Assembly (NCBI GenBank): GCA_010645155.1
Contig: CM021322.1
Location: 13,555,418-13,619,417, forward strand
Reading direction: 5' to 3'
DNA from: Tigriopus japonicus
Lineage: Eukaryota > Arthropoda > Copepoda > Harpacticoida > Harpacticidae
DNA length: 64,000 nt
The number at the start of each line of letters is the position of its first letter. The stretch's first letter is position 1. Below the pieces are notes generated by a model. It searched no databases and was not told where the DNA came from. It saw only the letters and a program-made list of their open reading frames with translations. Shown here in pieces: positions 1-11,900 of this stretch. A program made the position numbers and the translations under genes.

Positions 1-1791
1 CTTATTTTCCAAAGCAAAGTTTTAGACGAAGCAGTAGCACTAGCTGGTTTTAGGCTGGTTCGATGTGATAGAATACGGCCCGACAATCCCATTTTCCCAC
101 ATGGGGGCGTATGTCTATATGTCAGGAAAGACTTACATTTTAGTCATGTTCATAAGTGGAATGGAGAAGTAGAAGTTTTGATTTGCCACATCAAGGCTCT
201 TGATGTAGCAATGTATCGGCCACCTTCTTGTAGGTCTTCTTCATTTCTATCAGCTCTCCAATTCATTGGAAAGGAGTTAGATCGAGTGGTTTGTTCTCGC
301 CTCTTTGTTGTTGGTGACTTCAATTTTCCGGCTAGCATTGTTGAGTGGGAGGTTAGTCCGGATGAGTACATTCCCATTTCGAAAACAGCATCGCCGTCTT
401 TCGAAAAATTGGAAGAATTTACGATCTTGCGTAATCTCTCTCAACACGTTGGTGTTGCAACCAGAGCAGAGAGTGTTCTGGACTTAGTTTTTTCCAATGA
501 CCCTGATCTGATCCAATATGTCCACGTTGCCCCATGTAGCCTTTCAGATCATCACATTCTTGAGATAGGATCGACCATCACTCAAAAGCCGGCGAGCTCT
601 AGAGTTAAACCCGCACAAAAGGTGGGCGTGTCCAAGTTTAAGTTCTTTATGAACACTGGCCCCTTATTTTTGAAAGATTAGGCGAGTTGGACTTGATTTC
701 CATTCTAAAGCAGGAACCATCAATAGATAAACCTAAAAACAAGCTTATTTCACTTTTTGACGAGGTTTGTTTGTCCAGTGGTATTCCAGAAATAGTGGCA
801 AAAGGTAGGCCATTGTCTAGAATTCCAAAGGTTAGAAAGAAGTTGTTCAAACGGAGTTGTCAGCTTTCGAATAGACTTCGGCGTACTTCAAATCCAGTAG
901 TTGTTGCTAGCCTCCAAAATAAATTGAACGTGGTTCAAGCTAAGATTAGGGCCTCCATTGATTCTGGTCAGATGGAAAAGGAAAGTAGAGTTGTCCAGGA
1001 GGTTTAGACTAATCCAAAGGCGTTTTTCTCGCTTGCAAATACAAAGAGAAAAATGAAGCATCGTGTAGAACCTTTTGAGGTCGACGGTAAAACCGTTAAT
1101 GATAGTGAGGTTATGGCTAATATGCTTGGAGATCAGTTCTCAAGTGTATTTTCAATTCCAAAAAGGGTAGTCAGAGCAGGCCATGACTGTAGTAATGTTG
1201 TTGAGGAGACTGGCATTGATGGCCAGGATAATCAATTGGAGGATCTAGTAGTCACAGATCAAGATGCTTTTGAGGCCATCACGAGCTTAAAACTCTAAAG
1301 GTTCTCCTGGATCTGATGGTTTGACATCTCAGTTTCTGAAGAAATGTTCACAGAATCTTGCCACTGTTTTCTCCTTTTTGATGCGTCGCATCTTCGATCA
1401 GGGCAAGTTTCCTTCTTCTCTAAAAGTAGCTTACTGTATGTCGTTCCATTTTTAAGGGCGTAGATAAGTCACTCCCTAGTAATTATAGGCCCATTTCTCT
1501 GACTTACAGTATTGCAAAGGCCTTTGAGAAGATCATGAAGTCCAAGCTTGTTGAGTATTTGGAAGCCCAAGATATCATTCCCCTAGGGCATGATGGGTTT
1601 CGAGCCCATTTTAGAACAGTCACCCAATTGGTTGATCATATAGAGCAGATCATTGGGGGGCTTGAAAGTCAAGAGTCAGTTGATGTAGTCTATCTTGACT
1701 TTGCCAAGGCCTTTGATAAGGTAGATCATGGTCTTTTGCTCGATCAACTCAAAGAGTTTGGGGTCCAGGGTAAGGTCCTGACTTGGATTGA
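1..1791 (+). mobile_element. Non-LTR retrotransposon fragment, copy A (CR1/Jockey-like)
   Basis: This is a decayed LINE-type element running off the left window edge and into an assembly gap. Frame pieces encode an APE-type endonuclease (GDFNFP near 315-335, SDHHIL near 545-560) and a reverse transcriptase (SPGSDG near 1305; YLDFAKAFDKVDH near 1690-1730). The same sequence occurs at about 17920-19675 in the same orientation with only scattered differences, so the two are copies of one family. Copy A carries about 50 extra bases near 630-680 relative to copy B and is broken by several stops and frame changes, including a stop right after the GQMEKESRVVQEV stretch at 1005. The end of the RT domain is lost in the N run. 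Superfamily placement is from motif style only. Confidence 0.9.
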
Positions 1792-2037
1792 NNNNNNNNN
1801 NNNNNNNNNNNNNNNNNNNNNNNNNNNNNNNNNNNNNNNNNNNNNNNNNNNNNNNNNNNNNNNNNNNNNNNNNNNNNNNNNNNNNNNNNNNNNNNNNNNN
1901 NNNNNNNNNNNNNNNNNNNNNNNNNNNNNNNNNNNNNNNNNNNNNNNNNNNNNNNNNNNNNNNNNNNNNNNNNNNNNNNNNNNNNNNNNNNNNNNNNNNN
2001 NNNNNNNNNNNNNNNNNNNNNNNNNNNNNNNNNNNNN
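1792..2037. other. Assembly gap (246 N)
   Basis: A run of N interrupts retrotransposon copy A inside the reverse-transcriptase region. Sequence after the gap (2038-2400) no longer resembles the retrotransposon, so the 3' end of copy A lies in the gap or was truncated there. Confidence 0.99.
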
Positions 2038-2679
2038 CAAATTTTTCATTGCGTGATTTTGATATTCAAGCATTTCTTTAGGTTTAAGAAACTGAAGCAA
2101 AACTTCTGAGATTGCCAAATGTTTTTAAAGTGCAAGTCTTTGGTCGTCTGGTTCTTGGAATCACAACATCACTTCATCAAAAATATATCAAAATGCCTTT
2201 TTACTTTGATGGTCGACAAAATGTTGTTGCTAACACCAATTTAAAAAAGTTTTGACTCAAAAAACATCAATTTCAAATTCGGTCTCTAGTTATGATTATT
2301 TGCTTGCTACATCTAAGTAAGATGGCAGTTTCAAGAAGACAAGCAAAACTGTGGCTTATTTGAAAGCTGAGACTTGGCTCTTTCTGGCAGAATTTAAAAA
2401 AGCTTGATATCTTGAATAATGCACAAGATTTTAGCCTTCAAATCAATTCCATTTTTGCTTCCAGGGGGTGAGGCATGGCGTGGTGCGTACTGCGTCGGGT
2501 TGTTGTGCAGATGGCTGGGGTTTGATCTCGGCTGACTGCCACTCTCCAAAAACTCAACTCTTCGGAGACAAAATTTAGCGTTTGAACCGTCTTTCAATGC
2601 AAAAATCAAACCTACAAACTCAACTCTTCGGAGTCAAAATTAAGCGTTGAACTGTCTTTCAATGCAAACTAGGCAAGCC
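2038..2679. repeat. Intergenic, with a tandem duplication of about 56 bp and a possible tRNA-derived segment
   Basis: No gene is seen. A unit containing ACTCAACTCTTCGGAG and TGTCTTTCAATGCAAA occurs twice in a row (about 2547-2605 and 2614-2669) with a few differences. Just upstream, 2470-2540 has an A-box-like TGGCGTGGTGCG followed by GGTTTGATCTC, and past the inserted MITE, GGTTCGATCCC at 3616-3626 matches a pol III B box. This suggests a tRNA-derived SINE or repeat into which the MITE at 2680-3605 jumped. The SINE reading is tentative, as no full cloverleaf was found. Confidence 0.45.
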
Positions 2680-3605
2680 CAGACCTGTTCAAGATACTTT
2701 GAAAAAGTATCTAGATAAGATAGTATTTTCCGCAAAGTATCTAGATAAAGATAGTTTAAGATACTTCCCTGAAAAAGTATCTAGATAAAGATACTTTAAG
2801 ATACTTTCCCGGAAAAAGTATCTAGATAAAGATACTTTAAGATACTTTCCCGAAAAACTATCTAGATAAGATACTTCAAGATACTTTTCACAAAACGTAT
2901 CTATATTAGATACTTCTAGATACTTTTCTTCATTATGCATAATGTCAAATTATTTGTGCATTATGCACATTGAAGGTGGATGCATTATACACGTTAAGAC
3001 TTGAGAGTGGACGCATTATGCACATTGAGAGTGAATGCCTTATGCACCTTTCCTCAAAGTGGATAATGAATGAATCCTCAGATTCCTCACTCAATGTGTC
3101 CACTCTCAAGTCTCAACGTGCATAATGTATCCACTTTCAATGTACATAATGCACAAGTAATTTGACATTGTGCATTATGAAGAAAAGTATCTACAAGTAT
3201 CTTATCTTGATAATTTTTGGTAAAATGCATAATGCATACTAAACAATGCATAATGGATGCTTTAACACAAAAGATTGAGAGAACACATTATCTAGATAAA
3301 GATAGTTCAAGATAGTTTTCCAAAAAAAAGTATCTAGATAAAGATATTTCAAGAAAGTTTTCCGAAAAAAGTATCTAGATAAAGATACTTTAAGAAACTT
3401 TCCCGAAAAAAGAGATAAAGATATTTCAAGATAGTTTTCCGAAAAAAGTATCTGGATAAACATACTTTAAGATACTTTCCCGAAAAAAGTATCTAGATAA
3501 AGATACTTTAAGATACTTTCCCGAAAAAAGTATCTAGATAAAGATAAAAGATAAACTATCTTTTATCTTTATCTTTTATCTAGATAAGATAATTGAACAG
3601 GTCTG
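2680..3605. mobile_element. hAT-like foldback MITE, 926 bp, with 8-bp target duplication
   Basis: The ends are perfect inverted repeats, CAGACCTGTTCAA at the left and TTGAACAGGTCTG at the right. They are flanked by an exact 8-bp direct repeat, GGCAAGCC (2672-2679 and 3606-3613). TIRs beginning CAG with an 8-bp duplication fit hAT-superfamily elements. There is no transposase, so it is non-autonomous. Inside, each arm holds a tandem array of a unit of about 43 bp built around GTATCTAGATAAAGATAC (2695-2930 and 3180-3590). The central part (2930-3240) is itself an inverted repeat rich in TGCATTATGCAC. The whole element can therefore fold back on itself. Target duplication and TIR were read base by base; the superfamily is an inference. 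Confidence 0.85.
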
Positions 3606-4063
3606 GGCAAGCCCCGGTTCGATCCCGTGCTTGCTGAGTCCTAGTGGCTTGTGGTATTAAGTTACATGCAGTAGTCACGGCCCTTGATGGCTTAAATGGG
3701 CGAACCTGGGGTCATTCCCGAGGGTGAGGTAAAAAGTAATGCTTGTTGGCTCTTAGCTGTTCCGTGCCTACCGCGTTAAAACATATGGCGGACAGCCTCT
3801 ATCAGAACACAGCTGCATTCTGACTCCAGCACAAACAAACAATTTATTACTGATTGTAATAAAAGAAACTTATCTTCTTAGCTACACCTAGCTAATAAGA
3901 AGACTAATAAACTTACCTTCCATTGTCTAGCTAAAAAGGTACAGAAATGAGCGGAATAAGCGATAGCGAAAGGTGAGAGTGCCCTCCTAGAATAAACGAA
4001 GATCGTTTTCTGAGGCTAACACAAATCGGAGAATTAAAAAAAGATTTACAAAATGTCATCTTT
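3606..4063. other. Intergenic: B-box-like segment, then 3' flank of the torsin cofactor gene
   Basis: The first part continues the sequence interrupted by the MITE (B-box-like GGTTCGATCCC, then a GC-balanced stretch to about 3840 that looks like a repeat rather than a coding region). The rest, 3840-4063, is AT-rich and lies just downstream of the minus-strand gene ending at 4064. No coding signal is seen. Confidence 0.4.
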
Positions 4064-4996
4064 TTATTGAAAGCAATACTGAGAGATCTTTTGGGAGTCG
4101 GGTTTGAAATACAAGAGATAACGGGATATTTGGGAGAAAATCGCCGAATATTTTTCCCCCGCTAATTCCGGCTCCCAGGCCATTTTTAATACTCCATCGA
4201 CATCTACTTTTGAGGCCTGTAAACCGGGACCGGTGACCGATAGGATCACAATAGCCTTCTTAACCGGTGCATATTTTTTATCACAGATCACCTTCAAGGC
4301 CGAAGCCGTTTGACCCGAGATTTTGTGAGCATCTTTCAAGTACACGACTTTGTTCTTGGCCAATGACTTTCGGAGCCTCGATTGTAAACCGGCTCGATCC
4401 GGAAAAGACTCTGCCGTAATGCCTTCAATCTCCGGTAAAGTGTTCATGACTTGGGCAGCTACTCTCATTAGTCTTTTTAAAAAGCAATCCAAGAGAGTTC
4501 TATGGGTTTCATCCGAGGTAACCAAGATCGTGGCCGGTCGATCGGCATACTTCAGTGTGTTTATCACACTAGCATTAAACGAATGCAAGAGCTTCCTCTG
4601 ATCGGGAAATTCATTAATCAATTTCTCAAGACCGACATTCATGGCGTGGATTTGAGTCGACAAGTTCGGGGTAGAGGGGTGGTTTGGAGGATTTGCCCAA
4701 TAAAAGACCATCACACCGAGAAGTGAGCCGATAAACATGGACTTGAGACCAAGACTTGGCGCATTATTGTTGTCATTCTTGAATATCTCCTCCGGGGACA
4801 CGCTCACGTTGCTGCTCGCCGAATCTCGAAACCCAGAACGTCGTTGTTTCTTTGATTTTGCCCTAGAGTGAAACTTTTGAGTGTGTCTAGGAGGCTGAGG
4901 ATCATCCTTGCTCTCCTCATCACTCGTTTGGCTTTCTTCATTCTTCACCGGCACCGATTTCCTGGGATTCATCCGGCCAGAATTGGCTTTGGACAT
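4064..4996 (-). CDS. Torsin-activating LAP1/LULL1-like nuclear-envelope/ER membrane protein
   Basis: From the first good ATG the product is 310 residues; the frame stays open upstream through a GTG at 5041, so a longer start or an upstream exon is possible. The N-terminal 85 residues are charged and disordered (nucleoplasmic or cytosolic side), followed by one membrane segment (about 86-101, FIGSLLGVMVFYW). The C-terminal lumenal domain has the pattern of torsin-1A-interacting proteins: ATILVTSDE, a TLLDCF helix, a run ending in VILSVTG, and a terminal SQISRYLLYF helix. Such proteins are type II membrane partners that activate the ATPase of torsins in the perinuclear space. Aligned by eye with LAP1, the arginine finger before I-S in the last helix reads glutamine here. 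No introns are evident. Orthology is inferred from lumenal-domain pattern only. Confidence 0.75.
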   Translation of the reverse strand: MSKANSGRMNPRKSVPVKNEESQTSDEESKDDPQPPRHTQKFHSRAKSKKQRRSGFRDSASSNVSVSPEEIFKNDNNNAPSLGLKSMFIGSLLGVMVFYWANPPNHPSTPNLSTQIHAMNVGLEKLINEFPDQRKLLHSFNASVINTLKYADRPATILVTSDETHRTLLDCFLKRLMRVAAQVMNTLPEIEGITAESFPDRAGLQSRLRKSLAKNKVVYLKDAHKISGQTASALKVICDKKYAPVKKAIVILSVTGPGLQASKVDVDGVLKMAWEPELAGEKYSAIFSQISRYLLYFKPDSQKISQYCFQ

Positions 4997-5529
4997 GTCG
5001 GGCGTTTCAAAAAACCCCTTGAGGATTCCCTCGGTTTCCACGGTCGAGCTGGCGTTGAAAACGCGGGTTGAGGTTCGAGGTTGGCCGGTTAAACGCTTCT
5101 TCCGATCGGAACGGATTGGGCTAGGCTCGATTCGTTGTAAGAAGAGGAATTGGATAGGATTAGAAGGGGTCCACTAATCAATCAATCGATCCCTTTGAAA
5201 TTGCGTTGATGAAGATGAGCCCCTCGGTGGACAATGGACAATCGTCGAGGTACAGCTAAGGCTTAGAGGTACAACGACTTGGATTCACCAGATTATCCAG
5301 ACATGGTCAATTCTGGCTAGAGCTGGTTATAAAATGTAAATAAAGAGTGCAAAAAAAAATGAAAATGCAAAACTGTTAACATAATTGTTAAAAAAGTCAA
5401 CTGAAAAAGCATAAAAATGCCAGTTATAGTCTCGAAGTGGGTTAGTTGTGTGCTACACTTGGATCAATATTTTTTTTAACTTAAACACGATGATCAATTA
5501 TTAATCATTTTTAAATCTAATTATTATCA

Positions 5530-7150
5530 ATTATTAATAGATCTCAATGGTGCTCCAGAGCAATTTCTGCCTTAGAAAGATTACGGAGTTTCAAATGATA
5601 TTTTAGGTTTGGATGGAAATCCCCAGAGAGATCTTGGCATTTTTTTGTACCCGCAATTTAATGGGGAACACCTTTCATTTTTTGTATTTCATAAGTTTAG
5701 GTCCAGGGAAATGCTATATACCTAAAAATATATCAATACAAAAGCTGAAAACTGTATAAATATCGCTTAAGAAGCCCCTCAAACGTTTTTCGACAAAAGA
5801 TTTTTTGCTTTGTCAAACACACTCAAAGTTGGTTAATATTCAGAGATTTTTAAAACTTGAACCCAAAATGGCCCCCCTACGCATACATTCAATAGCTCGA
5901 AATCTGTGAAATTATGTGTCATTGACCCTGTAAATGTATCCATTGTGTATTGAAACACGCAATAAAGATTATTTAAAAAAAACATTGATTGATATTTCAA
6001 ATTTCGAGTTTAGTCCATTTTAAACATGGTCAAACCCTAAATTTGAAGATGAATCTGTTAGACCTAGATATCTATGGTTTGACACATTTCCTTGTAATTT
6101 TTGTTAAACACAAAACAAAGTGTAATAGAAATAATTTTGACATGTTTTCCAAAAAAATTATTTTAAGTGATATTACATATTACTGTGAGCTATTTTGACT
6201 GAAAATTTCTTTTTCTTCTGCGACATTGAAACCCTGCATGAAATCTTTGAGAATTTGTTTTTCAAAATAACTAGCGTTTTTCAGCCTTTTGGGGTCAAAA
6301 ATGCACCATTCAAATTCCAATAACTCAAGTGCTGCTAAATATATATTTCATCAAATTCTATTCAACAAGTAACTAAAAGTCTCTTAATCCTGATTTAATA
6401 GTACATTAATATTATATAATATTAAGAAATAAAGATAATAAAGATATAATATTATAAATAGATTTTTATGTAAATATTTTTTTTCTTAGACCAAAACTTA
6501 CAGAGGGCTGCACATTTCATGAAATTGTATTTATTTCACTTCGTCCATTTTTTCATTATTTTGGTTGAGTGCACTTTTTTGCATTTTTGTTGTCTTTTTT
6601 TAAATAATCGAACAACTGTTTGCTTTAAAGGTTTAAGCTTTCGCTTTGACATTTGCGTTCAAGTAATATTTTACTATTCTAGTAACAATTTAAAAACAAC
6701 AACTTTTTGAAAAACCAAGAGCTATGAATGTTTTTTGGTCTTTATGGCCCTTAATTTTGATTCATTCAATGAATGACCAAAGTTAATGACGTGTGAAATG
6801 CTTTTGTTAATTTTTTCCTTCCACTACATGGCTTTTTACAAAATGATCTGTATTTGATGCAAATTTAATTCAGTCCAATTGTTCATCAACTGTGTGCTCT
6901 TTTTTGCATTTTGTTGTTGCATTTTTGGGTATTCGTATTGCATATTTTGTGTTTTATTTCATTTTAAGGGCAGCCCTGCTTTACGTTAAATAATACAAAA
7001 ATTAAAGTTGTTCCCCATTGAATTGTGGGTCCGAAAAATGCCAAGGTCTCTTTGGGATTTCGATCCAAACCTAAAAAGTCATTTAAAATACCGTGATCTT
7101 TCTACAACAGAAATTGCTCTTTGAAACATTGAAGAGTTACAGGAGTGTGA
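5530..7150. mobile_element. Unclassified element with long terminal inverted repeats (about 1.6 kb)
   Basis: The stretch at about 5550-5690 is repeated in reverse complement at about 7005-7135. Landmarks in both arms are AGAGCAATTTCTG, TTTAGGTTTGGAT, CTTGGCATTTTT and AATGGGGAACA in the same order. Arms are about 130-150 bp at roughly 80-85 percent identity by eye. The interior (5690-7000) is AT-rich, and short open frames there show no recognisable domain. This fits an old non-autonomous DNA transposon or a foldback element. I could not fix exact ends or a target duplication. Confidence 0.65.
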
Positions 7151-7669
7151 GCGAGAGCAAGGGTGAGAGCCATGTTATCTTTCATGGAGAATTCAACTAG
7201 TACAATGTAAGGTGAACAAATAGTAAAACAATTTGTAGGAAATTAAAGACTAAAAAATTCTATTTCATTGAAATTTTTTTTTATATTTCGTGAGATGGAA
7301 AATGTCATTTGTTTTTGGTAGACATCAGATGGTTTGAAAACATTTTACCTCTCAAAAGGATTCCACCATTTCAAGAACCTTTTGATAAATATATATATTG
7401 TAATTTATGTCCAATTTATATAAGCATATGCAATAAAGTTCAAAATTATTTGTGTTTTATGCGCAAAGAATTGTTTGGCAGTATTGCTTTTTAAAAAAAT
7501 TGATTGTCAAACGAATAAAGAAATGTACAAACCATACATATCAACATACAATATGATCGTTGTTGATCAACAAATGTTCCCCAAATATTTAAAAAGATAA
7601 AGCAAAAAGTATCTCCATTAGGCTTTTTCTTGTTCAAACGTTACTCCCCACTTTTCACCGCGAAAATTT

Positions 7670-7853
7670 GCAGGAAAATGCATAGATATCTTGACTACTG
7701 GATGTCGTACGACCGACCGCTTGGTTGGTAAATTAGTACATTGAACAGTCTCCTGGGAATTGATCACAAACCGGTTTGTTGTACTGTTTTTCCAACCAAC
7801 CAAGCGGTCGTCCGCCATCCAGTGTCAAGAAATCTATGGAAAATGTAGGCGCT
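7670..7853. repeat. Imperfect palindrome / small foldback element
   Basis: The left arm (about 7679-7730), reading CATAGATATCTTGAC then CTGGATG and GACCGCTTGGTTGG, is matched in reverse complement by the right arm (about 7792-7846), CCAACCAAGCGGTC then CATCCAG and GTCAAGAAATCTATG. About 60 bp separate the arms. The flanking sequence is AT-rich and unrelated. It resembles a solo MITE or foldback remnant. Open frames across it only reflect the palindrome. Confidence 0.7.
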
Positions 7854-8900
7854 AATCCTTAAAAAGACACATTCTCATATACTAATAGTTACAACTAATC
7901 AACCCACTACTCAAGGGTTGTTTTAATCCGCCAACGATAACTTGTTGGTAGAACAAATATCATATATTGAATGAAAACATTATGCTTATGATAATATGAT
8001 ACGTAAGTCGACCCAGGGAAGATAACGATTTACCATTTTCAGAGCTACGTCAATTTTCCTCGACTCGTTTAGGTTGAACAGTTTCAGATTGGAATAGCAT
8101 TTTATTTTTTTGATATTCTCGTGGCTTTTTCTATGATATCAGCAGATATTTTTAAATTGTTATAAGAAATCTATGAGAAGTTACGTCATTGTGCACGAGC
8201 ATGGCGCAAACCGGGATCAGCATCTCACGCCCGCAAACACGCTTCTTAAGGCTACCAATCAAGACCATGACTTGATTACATACGATGTTGAAAGTTGTTT
8301 TACTTGTAAGAGATTGCCAAAAATTGAACTGAATACATGACGAGTAGAATGGGATGCTGTTGTCAATTTGTTAGGGATTCCATTTCTCTTATTTCAGTGT
8401 TGTGGGCGGCTCCAAAGGGGGCAATCAATGGATTTGTTCTTTGACGATCCAAGCAACCGAACGCTTTGGCAGGGGGCCACGCAATCCCGATTTAGGAGGG
8501 AACATCAGACTGAATGTGGATGGGGTGGTAGAAAACAGAGCAGTTCGGTAGTAATTGTGGTAGTTGTCGTTTAGTGATTATAGTAATGATAAGGATGATG
8601 ATAATAATAATAATAATTATAGTGGTAGTACTTTATGACGTAGTCGCATAATAGAAGCAACAACGGTTATTGTAATATTTGTAGTAGTAGCAATAGGAAG
8701 AGGAAGAGGAGAAGAGGAGATAGTAGCATTTGTTATAATAGTAGTAGTAGCAATGGCGGAAGTAAACTGTTGTAGTAGGTAAGCATGTAACACAAGGGGA
8801 ACGCTGCAGAATGAATAGGACGCGATATCGGATGTAGGGTGTAGGAGATAAGTGGTCTCCGTTTGATTATGGCAGGCAACCTTACATACTGACAGAATCT
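7854..8900. repeat. Intergenic with trinucleotide microsatellites downstream of the RRM gene
   Basis: No gene is seen. Imperfect AAT/GAT runs (about 8590-8625) and GTA/GTAGTA runs (8675-8775) lie within 330 bp of the stop codon of the minus-strand RRM gene, so they are probably in or next to its 3' UTR. Confidence 0.6.
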
Positions 8901-11900
8901 CTAAGGGGGTGCGGCAGACGCTCCTTTGGTTCCCTTATTTTCTTCAATATCTAAGCATTCTCGACTGAAATCCAGAGATGCATAGTTTTTGCACAACTTA
9001 ATGCACTTGATCGCTGCAATAGCCGACTGGGCCTCGGAGTAGGACACGGTCACTCGCTTCACAGAGTTCTTGGCCCCTCGTCCAGCCATCACTTTGACCA
9101 CCTCCCCATACTGAGAGAAATCTTGAGTGATCTCGCGAATTCCACTCATTCCAGAGTTCACGAACTCAATGGAGAAGTGACCGTCTCGACCTGCCATTAA
9201 GGACACCACCGGAGAACACGCGAGCTGAGAATATTTGGCCCGAAGATGGGAATTATTACACGCCTCTTCAGCGGATTCCTGATCGGCAAAGCTTACGAAC
9301 ACGATGGAATCATTGCCAACTGAAGAAGAGTCGCTGCCACTGGTCTTGTTCAATCCGCGGACTTGGACGGCTTTCTCAAAATCCAGTTTTACCTTGCGCT
9401 CAGTTAAATCTTTGATTTTGTTGACGAAGGAGAGAGTATAAAAGCCGAGAAAATCTTGAACAACATGCTCGTAGGGAATTTCTTTCACTTTTTCCTCTTC
9501 TTCCACCTCCTCTAGATCTTCCTTAACTTCAGGATTGACCTGAGGTTCGGACAATCTCTCTTTATCCACACTCTTGGAGGCTTCAAAGACGGCACGATTG
9601 TTCACCTCGCGCTCCGGACTAGCTTGCAGTGAGGAGGCTCTGGAAGAATTCAAGGGAGACCCAGCGGCACTTGGTGAACTCGAGCCTGTTGAAAGAGACG
9701 GGGACAACGACTGGGCCAATGATTTTGTTCCCCTTGGCTCAACCTCAGTTTCATTTGGTCCTGGTTGACCCAACTTGGTTAATGAGGTGATCTCCATGGG
9801 CGTCGATTGGGCATCCATTGATGGCTCTGACATTGCATGGGATAGGGCTCTTGAAGAGCCACTCCTGTCCTTGTTTACTGGCGAACGAGTGCGAGTCGAG
9901 TTTGTTGGTCCGTTGCTAACCGCACTTCCCGCATCCATTGGGTGGGACGCACCATCGTGCAAGTCTGCAAATGCACTATGGCCATTTTCCACGACCGTCT
10001 GGCACATGTCATTACCTAAAGTCGAGTTAGATGAGTGGGCAACAGCCGCAGGGGACAGAGATAAATGAGGCCGATGTCGATGATGATGCCTGGGGCTACT
10101 TGCCGAATGAGAGGAAGGGGCATGATGGTTGGATTGTCCGTTACCATTGCGCACGGATTTGATCCTGTACTTCTTGTCAGGGGATCGATGATGATGTTGA
10201 TTATTTTGGTGGTGGTTATGATGATGTTGATGGTGGTGGGAGTGATGTTGCTGCTGATGTTGTTGTTGCTGATGCTGTTGTTGTTGGGGATGGTGGTGAT
10301 TGTTTGCATTATGGTAGGCATTTCCAGGACCGAGCTGGACGCCATTTTGTCCGTGTAAGTCGGAATTCAGGTCCCCGCGTAAATGTTGATATTGCCCGGT
10401 TTGGTAGATTTGGAAATAGCTCTGGAATGGCTTAAGCAGTTCGTCTACCACGTCTTTCCCACCAGGGCCGTTTTCCAAGGTTGATGGGTCATGAAATGGA
10501 TCGAGATTACCCGAGGAGGAGGAGGAAGCAGAGGCCCCCCCAGCAGATGAATTGGACCCCGTCCCTTCAGGATGAGACAAATTATTCGGAGGCACTTGAC
10601 CTTGTGGGGGTGGATGAGGATAGGTCATCTTCCCATGAACGCAACTCGGTTTGTTCATAAAGTCCAATTCATTTTCTTCGTTGTCGGAGGAGTCACTACT
10701 GTTGACCAAGAGCAGAGAGTTTCCTTTTGCAATGTCCAAATAGGGAAATTCCTTGTTGGTAAAATGGGTTTGTAGAGCCCTGACCGCACAAGATTTCTCT
10801 GAATATGAAATGGATACGAGTTCATCGGTGTTACCCCCTCCACCTGACGTGAGACTGACGATTTCGCCAAATTTCCTGAACTCTTGCTGAATTTCACGGC
10901 TTGTTTTCATGTTCAAATTGAGGAATGTGATGCTGTATAAACCATACATATCACAGTCAATGTCACGAGGCGTTGCCGGCGAGAGGAAGAGATATTTTCC
11001 GAACAGTTCTGACATTTCGCTCAATGGGAATGAGTTGAGACAGTTGAGACAGTTTTCAGCAGACTCCTTCTTTCGAAACCTGACGAACACGTGTCCTTTC
11101 TGTTTTCCAAGAGCCCCACGGACGCTCACCACTTCACCGAATTTTCCAAAGTCATGACGAACCTTCTTCTCGTTGATGTCCCCATCTTCATTCAAGAAGG
11201 AGAGGCAGAAGTAACCAAAAATGTCTTTTTCAACATTACGATTGAACTTGACCATTCCATTCTTGTTGCTGTTGCCACCATTGCTTCCTGGATGAATCAT
11301 AGGATTAGACGAAGAGCCGATCATTTTGGGAGATGCTTGTTGTTGATTGTTGGCACTCATTCCCATGGCCACCATGCTTGGATCTATCATCGTATGCCCC
11401 TGGTTTGATGTCATCATGTTTGAATTGCCTGTGCCATTTCCGACGGATGCCTTGGATGGGGATGACACATTAGGAAGATGTGGAATGTTTGGAACAAGGG
11501 AAGCTTCACGACTTCGGCTTTGATCTCGTCGAAACATGGATTCTTCAGATGTACCAGTCATGACAGAGGGAACACTATTAGCCGATGAGGAATGCTTGAT
11601 AGGCGTGTTGCCGGATTCGTGGCCCATGTTTGACGAAGGACCTCCGTTCATCGCGTTTACACTGCTACTACTTGTTAAACCATGTCCATTGGCCCGTTGC
11701 CCATTGCTAGCAAATTCACTAAAATCTGAAGTGTCTAGGGTGTCTTTGGCTCCCGATCCTCCCACAACGTTGTAGTCGTTCTTTCGGACGGTGGAATTCT
11801 TAGACACTTGCAGATGATACTCTTTGGTGATCAACATGGTCTCGAGGGCATTTAGAGCACCTTGCTTCTCTTTGTAAGACACAAACACGCGGCCTTTTTT

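Noticed and set aside
2690..3590. Regularly spaced repeats resembling a CRISPR array
   Set aside because: The units are directly adjacent with no unique spacers, they lie inside a TIR-bounded element with target duplication, and the DNA is eukaryotic.
5041..5043. GTG start for the torsin cofactor
   Set aside because: Animal mRNAs rarely start at GTG, and an ATG 15 codons later precedes the disordered N-terminal part; I used the ATG.
10065..10358. Plus-strand frame rich in Leu, Met and Val that looks like a membrane protein
   Set aside because: It is the antisense of the His/Gln codon repeat of the RRM gene; the hydrophobicity is a by-product of reading CAC/CAG runs backwards.
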